Assembly (NCBI GenBank): GCA_033032865.1
Contig: JAWHQI010000009.1
Coordinates: 12,790,001-12,854,000 of the forward strand
Source of the DNA: Dactylorhiza incarnata
Taxonomy: Eukaryota > Streptophyta > Magnoliopsida > Asparagales > Orchidaceae
Direction: 5' to 3'
DNA length: 64,000 nucleotides
Position 1 is the first letter of the stretch; every line of letters begins with the position of its first letter. Under the pieces are notes generated by a model, which was not told the origin of the DNA, did not search any database, and worked only from the letters and a program-made list of their open reading frames with translations. The position numbers were made by a program, and so were the translations under genes. Of the stretch, positions 1-9,724 are shown in pieces.

Positions 1-754
1 TGTCAAGATAGTGGACCATCAGGGGTAATCTTACCTACGGCTACTTTAAATCAATCCTCCCTCTCCAATGCATTACGAAGCACCCTTGAATCTGATGAAG
101 AAAACCCTCACAACCAGGTAAAATATATATGAATTTCATGTCAGCGTTGCATACTCCGAGGACATTGATGGTAATAACTTGTTTTCTGTTGCGATATCTT
201 CCTTGGTCACTTAGTGGTACAGTGACGTCAATGTGTGTGCCATCAATAGCACCAACACAATCTTTAAAGTACCCCCACCTATGTGATTGTGATGTTTCAG
301 GACGTTTGATATACGCCGAACTCATCTTCAAGATTGCCCTCAACACAAGGTTGAAATGACGGCTTATGGTATCGGTGGAACGTAGGTACGTACCACATAC
401 AATCCGAAATTTGATGTTATGTGCTAGGACATGTAAGAACAACCCTACTGATTCCTTCACTGATATATTTTGATTCTCACTCAAAAACCCCCCATCCACT
501 AATACCGTGCACAAGCTACGAAAAACGCTCTTGTTCATACGCAATTGGTTATAACAGTTGATATCTGTCCCGTTATATAACCTATTTAAAAGCATCAATC
601 GGAGAGTATAGTGCTGTGTCCTAATGCTTGGACAACTGTTTCTGCAATTTTTCATCAAAATAGCAACTACAACAACAGATAAAGCGGCTACCACAACTCT
701 CTTTCTCATGTTGTCCATTCTTCTTTTCTTATGAAACTCGATAAGAGTATCCAT
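1..754 (-). pseudogene. PIF/Harbinger (HARBI1-like) transposase, N-terminal and central part, broken and cut by the window edge
   Basis: The minus-strand frame from 754 to 41 encodes 237 residues resembling plant Harbinger transposases (DDE_Tnp_4 type), nucleases that cut and rejoin transposon ends. Seen: a helical N-terminal region around residues 60-150 with the pattern RMNKSVFRSLCTVL and TISRHFNLVLRAIL, then GAIDGTH at about residue 171, which holds the first catalytic Asp, then RYRNRKQ and FIYILPGCEG. After GCEG the frame slips near position 97-106. The other frame then reads SSDSRVLRNAL, which carries the expected second Asp, and meets a stop. The third acidic residue would lie left of position 1. 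Family assignment is firm. Activity is unlikely because of the frameshift and stop. No terminal inverted repeat was found on the right side. Confidence 0.85.
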
Positions 755-779
755 CTATGAAACATAAAAAATAAATACA

Positions 780-1680
780 TAACTACACACATACATATAC
801 AAACAACACATACAAGACACAACATACACCACAACAACAACCACATACACACATAACACACACAAAATACACATACATATACAACCACAACCACACACAA
901 CAAACACACACAACAAACACATACGCACAACATACACACACAACAACAACCACATACACATACAAACACATACACAACCACAACCACATAACATACACAT
1001 ACACACAACAAACACACACAACAAACACATACACACAACATACACACACAACAACAACCACATACACACAAGACACAACCATACAACCACAACATACCAC
1101 CATTAGGACAACAAACCACATACACACAGCATACAAATCATGCACAACCACATACATAACCAACACATTAATACATAACCAACACATTAATACACAACCA
1201 CACACATTAATACACAACCATATAACCACACACACATACACAACCAACACATATACACAACCACACACATACACAACCACACACGTTAATACACAATCAT
1301 ACAACCACACACGTTAATACACAATCATACAACCACAACCACATACACAACCACTTAACATACACAACCACAACCACATACAACCACACACACATACACA
1401 ACCACATACAATACACAACCACACACACATACACAACCAACACATTAATACACAACCATACAACCACATAACATACACAACCACAACCACATACACATAC
1501 AAACAACATACACACACAACATACACACATACACACGTACACACATACACACATACACACATACACAACCACAACCACATACACACAACCACATACATAT
1601 ACAAACACACAACATACACACAACCATAAATACACATACATATACACAAAACACACACACACATCTACACAAACAAAATC
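780..1680. repeat. CA-rich minisatellite / low-complexity block
   Basis: About 900 bp built from permutations of ACACAACCACATACACA with local higher-order copies, for example the unit CCAACACATTAATACA at 1155-1200. G is almost absent from the + strand. On the minus strand this gives long open frames rich in Cys, Val and Tyr, which are translation artefacts. It lies directly upstream of the 5' end of the Harbinger transposase frame. Confidence 0.9.
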
Positions 1681-3603
1681 CCCAATCTACACAATCATAC
1701 ACACATCTACATATAGAAACTTCAAAAAAAAATCTAAACCATTCAATGCTATCATTATAAATGCTAACACAATAATAAAATGATAGAAATAATTTTATCA
1801 AAGAATTTGTAGGAACCAAAATTTTTTATACCTAACCGGAGAAAGGAAGTGGGCCAAAGAGGAGGAAGAATGACTTGTAGATGTTGGAGGGACATGCTCC
1901 AAGCTGTGATTGCCGGAGAGGAGGAAGAAAGTGGTGACTTGCCCCGGAAAACCTACAGAGGAGAAGCCCTTCAGCTGACTGGAAAACAATACAGAGGAGA
2001 AGCCCTACAACCGTCCATACAACCTGCTGCGGGAGAGAAGACATACCGTAGAGGGAGAGGAAGCTTGCCGGAGCGAGGGAGATGATCGCGCACGGGAGGG
2101 AGAGGAAGGGTGCGCTGTCGCAGAAAGATTTTCTATTGCGTCTGGCTGAAAACCGAAGTAAGGGGCTCGGTTTTGATGAAAGTTTTTTTTTTAAAAAGTA
2201 AAACCTATAGGTTTTCAGCGAATGCCTATGCCAGGTCCAAAATACACCATACGAACAGCGGAATTGAAATTGAGATACCCAATTCCAATTCCCTTGCCCC
2301 AATTCCAGCGAAACGAACACGCCCTAAGAATTTAGGATTTTGATTCCTTCAGTCCCTAGAAATTTATGTTCTTAAACTTATCCATATAAATTGGGCCATC
2401 TGAGCTCATTTCTAGTGATTGAAGATATTTTGATTCCTTCATTGGCAACAAGCCAGCAACTATAAAAAGAGTAATTATTCATGGCCAATTTAATTTAAGA
2501 GACTAGTTGATCTTTCATTTATAGTGGCCATCAAGTGATCATCTTGATCCGCTGCAGAGGCTGTAATGGCCCATCTATGCCGTCAACCGCCGCAATTTAC
2601 ATTATACTTTTACTTCCTAACAAAATCATTTATCGGAACTTACATAGAGAAATTCTATCATCTCTTCTACAAGGGACTGAACATTTCAAGATGTAAAAAG
2701 AAATAAACTATATATTGTAACATAACATTTATGAAAGTTCTCACCTCAATTTTAAACTCTTCTCATTAAAAGATAAATCTTTAGAACTGCCTTCCTCGTT
2801 ACTTTCTTTATCCTAAAAATTTTAAAATATAAAACGTTAGTCATAATTGGCTAAACAAATTCTTATTTCTTTAGCACTTACCTTGCTTACCTCTTGAAGT
2901 CCTTGCACATGAAGGAAACATTATTATTAATAAACTAGAGATATTCATATAATTAACAATTAGCCCACATGTAATAGACTAAAAGCATTTAACAAAGATG
3001 AAATACTTACACATTTAAAATACGTTTCCTCGTATTTTTCTTATAGCCTTTTCTTTCTTTGTAGTGTTCTTTTATTTCATGATTTCTTTCTTTTCCTTCT
3101 TTACATCATCTCTTTCTCATTGTTATTTTCATTTTCCTTTTTGGGCAATGTTAAGAATAGATTAACATTTCATTTATTCATTCATTTATATAGCGCGCTT
3201 TCATGTACTCGATATATGCCTTTTCATATTCGCACGCACAAGTATTCGGTACGTGCCTTTTCATATTCGCAAGCACACTTTTCATTTCATGATGAGAGAT
3301 TATTCACCCCACCTCCCTAGTTGGGTTAACCCATTGCATCGATGCACTTTTTCATATTGTTTTCTTTATCATCATTTATTCATATTTATACTTATTCCTC
3401 ATTATAGTCATTCACTTAAAATACTCCTTCATAATTGTTATACAGATTCATGTTGTTGTTTGTAATTATAAACATTTAACAAACTAACAAACATATGCCA
3501 TCATCATCATTTACGCATATTGAGACTATCATATGTACAAGCATTTGGGGCAATTTTTTATCATCATTTATCAACATATATATAAGCATCATTGTATAAA
3601 GCT
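1681..3603. other. Intergenic, no gene recognised
   Basis: AT-rich sequence without a supported gene. A purine-rich part at 1850-2100 contains a short direct repeat (ACAGAGGAGAAGCCCT, seen twice around 1955-2010). A pyrimidine-rich, AT-rich part follows at 2990-3480. The open frames are short, without recognisable domains, and are probably chance. Confidence 0.6.
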
Positions 3604-3898
3604 CCATGAAAGAAAATCATAAAAAGAAACTAAGGAAATAAGAACTCACCGTAGCTTTTTTTTTCTCTTTATTCTTCTTTGGGTCGGTGTCTATTTCTTG
3701 TTGTATCATTTCCTATACAATTTATCATTCATTAGCTTTCTTAATATAATTCCCACATTAATTTCATACATTGTGTGATAGGCATTCATGAGGGAAAAGT
3801 GCCCTAATGTCGTTAGGGGAAGATAAATATCCATGAATCGTAATTTTCATAATATGATCATTCTCACCCTAAGCGTCAAAAAATATCATATGGGACTC

Positions 3899-4286
3899 TG
3901 TTACGGACCGACTCGGAGGTCGCCGGAAGAGTAGCCGGAGGTGAGATGACGAAGGCGGCGATACTACGGAGCCTTGACCGCGGCTGTCTATGCGGGGCGT
4001 GCTCGAGAGAGAGAGAGAGCTTCCAAGATCTCTTTTAGGGTTGGGAAAATTAGACTTCTTTATTCATACCGATACAAGACCCACTAGGTCCTTTAAATAT
4101 GACTTACAATCGACACCAAAAAGGAAATAACACTAAAGGAAATAACGACAAACTTGGACACACGACTAAAAAGGACACGACACAAATCATGCGTCATATA
4201 AGGACGCGGCTCTTTTGACATAATAAATGTATATATGGAAATAAATAATAATAATAATAATAATAATGATAATAAGACCCATAACA
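3899..4286 (-). repeat. 3' LTR of the gag-only element
   Basis: Matches 6103-6460 over its whole length. It is longer mainly because of an expanded ATA/TAA microsatellite near 4247-4275 and a small insertion near the start. Its outer boundary adjoins TSD copy GACTC at 3894-3898. Confidence 0.88.
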
Positions 4287-4289
4287 TCT

Positions 4290-4325
4290 CTCCCGACCTT
4301 CAAATTGAGCTTGTCCTCTAGCTCG
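4290..4325 (-). other. Polypurine tract and LEDK-type coding tail of the gag-only element
   Basis: On the minus strand the sequence reads GAGGACAAGCTC, then AATTTGAAGGTCGGGAGAGA, and then the 3' LTR. One frame gives LEDKLNLKVGR. Plant Ty3 polyproteins commonly end in an LEDK motif just before the polypurine tract, so this looks like the residual tail of a deleted pol gene (inference). Confidence 0.65.
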
Positions 4326-4347
4326 AGGGAGATCAATGATGTCCGTG

Positions 4348-5327
4348 TCAGCCGACACCCTCATCATCAGAGTCCTCGACGTGCAAATAGAAAAGTCGTT
4401 TGCACCTGTGGCCGCGAGTGTACTGCTCATCGCAGTTGAAACATAAGCCCTTGGCGCGCCGTTCCATCATCTCGTCCCGAGAAAGTTTCCGGACTGGTGG
4501 GGATGGATGTCCCTCTGAATGACCTGGCTGAATGCCCATGTCGGTGGGCAAATAGGCCTCCTGTGCCAGTTGGAGGCGACGATCACACATATCCTAGCCA
4601 GACTCATAGCAGTCACTAAGTCTGGAGGAGCCTCAAATTCGACATCAAGCCGCAGGCGATCGCGAAGTCCGGCGGTGAAGATGCCGACCTGCATCTCTGG
4701 GGAAAGCGTGATGTGCACCATAAGAAGTTGAAACTGGTCCAGATAGTCATCCACGGAGCCTGTTTGGCGTAGTGTTGTGAGGGCACCAAGGGGGTTGCTG
4801 TGGATGGGAGGGCCGAAATGCATGCTGCAAAATCGTTTGAAGTCGTCCCACGTTAGGCTCGGTTGATCAGTGAGGAGACGAGTGGCCCAAAGCAAAGCAG
4901 AGTCGAGAAGGTGGAAGGATGCCAAAGGGAGCCATTCAGCTGCCGGAGTTTGTTGATGGCCAAAGAATTGTTCGCACCTGGTGAGCCAGCCCAAGGGATC
5001 CGTTTTTCCATCGTATGTGGGGAATTCCAAACAGGTATAACGTGGCAGAATAGCAGCTTCAGGGCGTAAAAGGGTCTGTGGTGGCGGCTCATGGTAAATG
5101 AGCGGCGGTAGCGGAACTTGACTACTGCTGGCGTGATCCGTGGATGTGGTGGTAACCACTGGAGGTGCTGCTGTTAGTCCGTTAAGCTTGGTGGTGAGGG
5201 TTGCCATGTCGTCCTGATGTCGTGCGTCCCGAAAGCGCGCCTCTACGTCTTGAAGGCGTGCATCTATGGCGAATATAATTGTGTGTTGCTGGTTCATAGC
5301 ATCCAAGAAGTCGGTCGAGTCTACCAT
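4348..5327 (-). pseudogene. gag: Ty3-type gag with zinc knuckle, one frameshift
   Basis: The nucleocapsid/capsid protein packages element RNA in virus-like particles. From ATG at 5327 the frame gives 286 residues: an N-terminal coiled region (residues 1-50), a spacer, then a gag core with YDGKTDPLGWLTRCEQFF around residue 115 and a C-terminal capsid part near residues 180-240 (SVDDYLDQFQLLM). At about 4585-4592 the run TGTGTG appears to have gained two bases. The next frame continues with CDRRLQLAQEAYLP and a zinc knuckle, LCFNCDEQYTRGHRC, then an acidic end. One frameshift separates the halves; otherwise the protein is open. It may be a pseudogene or a local sequencing error. Confidence 0.82.
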
Positions 5328-5339
5328 ATTGTGGATGGA

Positions 5340-6087
5340 GCTAACACGAGATAAGGAACGGGTGACGGGATGGCTAGATTGCTCGGAGTCGTCTGTTTGA
5401 GCGGTGCCGCGAGATCCACGTCGTCTCCCAATGATGGCGTCACAAATTTGATTACTTAATTAATTCAATTAAGAATTAATAAGAAATAAATGCAGAATAA
5501 TTTTAGGAATAAATTCCTATATATCCCTGCGCGTGGGTGTCAGCACAAAACTGGAAGAAACTTACGCGTCCAGGCTGGAATCGAGAGCAGTCGAGGATTC
5601 GTCGCCAGGTATTTCCTTATTAGCGATGCAGACGGCGGATCGTGCTGGATGGTTGTCGATTGCACGCAGCAGGGCGTCGTCGAAGGCCACAGGAGCGGAA
5701 GTCGCTGGAAGGAGCGCGGCTGGAGGGATGCGTTGACAGTGCTGGACGCTGTCGCTGGAAGGAGCGCGACTGGAGGGATCCGTTGACAGGGCTGGATGCT
5801 GTCGCTGGAAGAAGCGCAATCAGTGGGGAGTCGTGCGTCGGCGTGGGGGACACGGCTGCTTTGGCTCACGAAGCAGAGGAGATGCTTCAGAGGCTGCTGT
5901 CGGGGTCGATGAAGACGCAACGTGGGGCGGAGTGGCCGGTTGCTGTCGTCGAACTGAGAGAAGGGTCGGGGTCGATGAAGACGCAGCGTGAGGGTGTCAG
6001 GGCTGTTTGTTGACGCCGAAGTGATGAAGGGGAAGGATCGAAATTGCAGCGGCTGTGGATGGCATCGCCGGACGAGGAGGATCAAAT
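5340..6087. other. 5' leader of the gag-only element
   Basis: About 750 bp between the gag start (5327) and the primer-binding site. It contains a roughly 60-bp imperfect tandem repeat near 5690-5815 (core GTCGCTGGAAGGAGCGCG) and a short repeat GGGGTCGATGAAGACGCA at about 5905 and 5970. Open frames here are short and unrecognised. Confidence 0.6.
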
Positions 6088-6088
6088 T

Positions 6089-6101
6089 CTCTGATACCAA
6101 G
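6089..6101 (-). other. Primer-binding site, initiator tRNA-Met type
   Basis: On the minus strand, two bases after the 5' LTR, the sequence is TTGGTATCAGAGA. TGGTATCAGAG is complementary to the 3' end of plant initiator tRNA-Met and primes minus-strand synthesis. Confidence 0.85.
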
Positions 6102-6102
6102 C

Positions 6103-6460
6103 TGTTACGGACCGACTCGGAGGTCGCCGGAGGTGGAGATGACGGAGGCGGCGATACTACGGAGGCTTGACCGTGGCTGCCTATGCGGGGAGTGCTCGAG
6201 AGAGAGAGCTTCCAAGATCTCTTTTAGGGTTGGGAAAATTAGACTTCTTTATTCATATCGATACATGACCCACTAGGTCCTTTAAATAATACTTACAATC
6301 GACACCAAAATGGAAATAACACTAAAGGAAATAACAACAAACTTGGACACACGACTAAAAAGGACACGACACAAATCATGCGTCATATAAGGACGCGGCT
6401 CTTATGACATTATAAATGCATATATGAAAATAAATAATAATAATAATAAGACCCATAACA
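6103..6460 (-). repeat. 5' LTR of the gag-only element
   Basis: Partner of 3899-4286. The outer end adjoins TSD copy GACTC at 6461-6465. Differences from the partner include a shorter ATA/TAA run. Confidence 0.88.
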
Positions 6461-7840
6461 GACTCTATATTTGAGCAATTGTTTCTATATATCTATATAT
6501 AATGGTGTTGTCAATCTATCATTTTAACATTTCCTATAGAGGAAGGTTTCATGCGAGATATCATTTCTACATGCATACCAAAGGAGTCCTTCTATTCTAA
6601 ATTAGAGTAACATAAAGAAGTCCGCTTATCCTTGTAAAGTCCTGATGAGTAGTACAAATCATCAAGTCCTCATTATAGTAACAATTTATCAATCTTTTAA
6701 TAAAGAGTTTTCCACATAAAAATAAGCTAAAACCCATCATAAGTTCCCTTGTTATGGCAAGATGTTGTTGTATAATGTTGCCTACAACTTTATATGCTCA
6801 TATACATGTTCACCTATATGTTTCATACAAAATCAGTGCCTGACAACCTTCAAGCTGGATACCCTAACAAAATAACATGGGTTTCATGCTTAAAACGACT
6901 AAACGAACGTATATCAATAGTGATTTATCATTAATATGCAAAAATGGGGGAATTTTTAGTTTTGATCATATAGGCTTTCTACTTTTCATAGGAAACCTTT
7001 GTTCTTACCCTAATGAAAAAGGAACTAAAAAACTACATGAAAAGAAATCATAATAAGAAACTAAGGAAATAAGAACTCACCATAGTTTTTTTTCTCTTTC
7101 TTCTTTTTTGGGTCGGTGTCTATTTCTTGTTGTATCATTTCCTATACAATTTATCATTCGTTAGCTTTCGTAATATAATTCCCACATTAATTTCATACAT
7201 TGTGTGATAGGCATTCACGAGGGAAAAGTGCCCTAATGTCACTAGTGGAAGATAAATAGCCATGAATCATAATTGTCATAATATGATCATCCTCACCCTA
7301 TGCGTCAAAAGATATCATATGTGACTCCTCTATATTTGAGCAATTGTTTCTATATATCTATAATGGTGTTGTCAATCTATCATTTTAACATTTCCTATAG
7401 AGGAAGGTTCTACATGCATACCAAAGGAGTCCTTCTATTCTAAATAAGAGTAACATAAAGAAGTCCGCTTATCCTTGTAAAGTCCTCATTATAGTAACAA
7501 TTTATCAATCGTTTAATAAAGAGTTTTCCACATAAAAATAAGCTAAAACCCATCCTAAGTTCCCACATTATGGCAAGATGTTGTTGTATGATGTTGCCTA
7601 CAACTCTATGTGCTCATATACATGTTCACCTATATGTTTCATACAAAATCAGTGCTTGACAACCTTCAAGTTGGCTTCCCTAACAAAATAACATGGGCTT
7701 TATGCTTAAAACGACTAAACGAACGTGTATCAATAATGATTTATCATTAATATGCAGAAATTGGGGAAATTTTTAGTTTTGATCATATAGGTTTTCTACT
7801 TTTCATAGGAAACCTTTGTTCTTACCCTAATGAAAAGGGA

Positions 7841-8208
7841 ACAAGAAAGAAAAGCATAAAGATCATGGATTCGTCTAGGGTTTGAAATTTCTTTGTATGA
7901 AAATGCACTTGAATGTTCTAAATCGTTCATGAAATTAGAGAGGAGAAGGAACTTCAGGAAATAGAAGCATATATACATATTTAGGGTTTTCGGATCTCAC
8001 AAACTCTCCTCAAGATGTCACAAATCGACTAGGAATCAAAAGGATTCAACATAGGAGGCTTACAATGGATTTAGAAAGAGAATCCTTGAGAAATTTGTTG
8101 TCGTTGGCGTCGATCGAGCTTCGGCTGGAGCGAGGAAGAACCACGAGCGCGTAAAGGGAATTGAGGAGGGCTCAGTTTCTTATTCTTATTAAGACCTAGC
8201 CACTACTG
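7841..8208. other. Intergenic, no gene recognised
   Basis: Nothing recognisable. A short minus-strand frame (7978-7796) has no known domain. Confidence 0.6.
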
Positions 8209-8218
8209 AGGGTGCGAC

Positions 8219-8913
8219 CTACGTTATCAAGGCGCGCGCCTAGGCGCGCCTGAGGCGTCGGGCGCACCAGGCGCACCGGCCAGCGCCTCTGCAAGGCAGA
8301 GGCGGGCGACGTGCCTCAGGCGCGCCTAGGCGCGCGCCTTACCAACTCCCAGGCGCACCAAAGGCGCGCCTGGGCTTTTCAAGCTGTATTCTTCAACCTG
8401 TTTTTTTGGGAGGGGGCAAGAACATGATCTCAGACGCACCCGAGGCACACCTAGGCGCACTTGGGAATCCAATTCACCGATTTTCAGTGAATTGAGTGCC
8501 AAATTCACTGAAAATCACCGAATTGGATGCCCAATTCGCTGATTTTCAGGGAATTGGGTGTCAATTTACTGAAAATCAGCGAATTGGGCATCCAATTCGT
8601 TGATTTTCAGAGAATTTGACACCCAATTCCCTGATTTTCAGTGAATTGGGCACCCAATTCACTGAAAATCAGTGAATTGGGCACCCAATTCATTGAAAAT
8701 CAGCGAATTTGGCACCCAATTCACTGAAAATCAATGAATTTGATGCCAAATTAACTGATTTTCAGTGAATTGGGTGCCCAATTCGCTGATTTTCAGTGAA
8801 TTGGGCACCCAATTCATTTTTGCGCCTCACTTGCCTCAGGCGCGCGCCTGCGCCTTGCGCCTAGGCTCCAGGACCCCTTTGCGCCTCGGTGCGCCTTGCG
8901 CCTTTGATAACTT
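8219..8913. mobile_element. GC-rich foldback element with 10-bp flanking repeat (MULE-like MITE candidate)
   Basis: The identical 10-mer AGGGTGCGAC lies at 8209-8218 and 8914-8923. Just inside are inverted ends: left CTACGTTATCAAGGCGC, right (reverse complement) AAGTTATCAAAGGCGC. Both ends continue into GGCGC/GCGCC-rich arms at about 8224-8345 and 8815-8905. A 9-10-bp duplication fits Mutator-like transposons, so this is probably a non-autonomous MULE derivative. No transposase is inside. Superfamily assignment is inference. Confidence 0.65.
8460..8820. repeat. Palindromic tandem array inside the foldback element
   Basis: About twelve half-units alternate between CACTGAAAATCAG and GAATTGGGCACCCAATTC types. 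GAATTGGG(C/T)(A/G)CCCAATTC is itself palindromic, and so is CTGATTTTCAGTGAATTGG with its neighbour, so the array can fold into many alternative hairpins. The repeated spelling is only slightly diverged. Confidence 0.8.
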
Positions 8914-9160
8914 AGGGTGCGACACGCACGGGTTTTCCACGCATGAGTCACGCATGGATCGGTCCTTAGCCGATCCCTTTGATAGTCCAGCCAATTCACT
9001 TAATACATTTAGTCGGTCCCAAATAAGTCCAGCCCGTGTTATTCAGTTTTACATTCATTTAATTTAACTAAATGAATACTTAGACTTAACATTAATTTAA
9101 TAAACGCAGTTACATATGTATTCATTACGTAGCAAATATTACATCGTCACCTTTTAACAT

Positions 9161-9278
9161 TGTTAACATTATTAGGGTGTGCTGTTAGCATTATTAGGAT
9201 GTGCTATTAGCATTTGTATTCCTCCTCTATATATAGAGGAGCCTCTCTTATTGAATAAAGTTTTTTTTGCTCGTAACA
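9161..9278 (+). repeat. 5' LTR of the intact copia element
   Basis: Begins TGTTAACATTATTAGG and ends CTCGTAACA. It has an internal direct repeat of TTAGCATTATTAGG(G/A)TGTGCT. TATATATA lies in a perfect 20-bp palindrome at 9222-9241, and the polyadenylation-type signal AATAAA is at 9254-9259. It is very short for an LTR with promoter and polyadenylation functions. Confidence 0.95.
9222..9241 (+). promoter_or_regulatory. TATA box inside a perfect palindrome
   Basis: CTCCTCTATATATAGAGGAG equals its own reverse complement. The same palindrome is at 14185-14204 in the 3' LTR. The TATA element is the likely LTR promoter (inference). Confidence 0.75.
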
Positions 9279-9290
9279 TGGTATCAGAGC
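9279..9290 (+). other. Primer-binding site, initiator tRNA-Met
   Basis: TGGTATCAGAGC directly follows the last base of the 5' LTR, a full 12-base complement to plant initiator tRNA-Met. Confidence 0.92.
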
Positions 9291-9724
9291 CGAGGAAACC
9301 CGTGCCCTAAGTTCTTTCTCGCCTTGCGCTTCCGCCTCGACAGCCTCGACAGCCGGCGCTCCTCGCTCGCCAGCGCTCGCCCGACTGCTAGCGCTTCTCG
9401 CTCGCAAGCGCTCACCCGACAGCCCTCGTTCCCAGCCCGTCCGCGCTCCTCGACAGCTAGCGCTCCTCGCCCGACAGCGCTCCTCGCCCGACAGTCCTCG
9501 CCCGACCAGCGCACCTCGCCTCGCCCGTCCAGCTCTCCTCTTCTGCTTCGCCCTCTCCTCATGGCGCCGGCATAACTCCTCCTTCCCGGCGCCACCTTTC
9601 TTGTGATGCTTGAATGGCTGAAACCTTTCACCCCTTGATGCCCTAATTTTTCTTGGGGCTTTCCTCCTCTCCGGATTTCTATTCCGGTTTTATCTTTCTC
9701 CCCGGATTTCTATTCCGGTTTGCC

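Larger units (their letters stand above)
3899..6460 (-). mobile_element. Gag-only LTR retrotransposon (TR-GAG type), complete, minus orientation
   Basis: LTRs of about 388 bp (3899-4286) and 358 bp (6103-6460) flank about 1.8 kb. Both LTRs run TGTTACGG...CATAACA on the + strand. The 5-bp TSD GACTC is seen at 3894-3898 and 6461-6465. Read on the minus strand, TTGGTATCAGAG follows the 5' LTR, a binding site for initiator tRNA-Met, and a purine tract GGTCGGGAGAGA precedes the 3' LTR. The only coding capacity is a Ty3-type gag. After its zinc knuckle there is no protease, reverse transcriptase or integrase; the sequence goes almost directly to the purine tract. This matches the non-autonomous TR-GAG class of plant elements, which would depend on a partner's enzymes (inference). 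Confidence 0.88.
3604..7840. repeat. Tandem segmental duplication, first unit interrupted by an LTR element
   Basis: Unit 1 is 3604-3898 plus 6461 to about 7040. Unit 2 is about 7041-7840. Both contain the same non-coding sequence in the same order: AACTAAGGAAATAAGAACTC, GGGTCGGTGTCTATTTCTTG, TGTGTGATAGGCATTCA, CTATATTTGAGCAATTG, then the segment ending near TTTGATCATATAGG. Copies differ by scattered substitutions and small deletions. Unit 2 has no retrotransposon at the matching site, so it is a natural empty site for the insertion at 3899. Confidence 0.85.

Noticed and set aside
706..1819. Long minus-strand open frames rich in Cys, Val and Tyr
   Set aside because: They are translations of a CA-rich minisatellite and overlap in several frames, with no domain.
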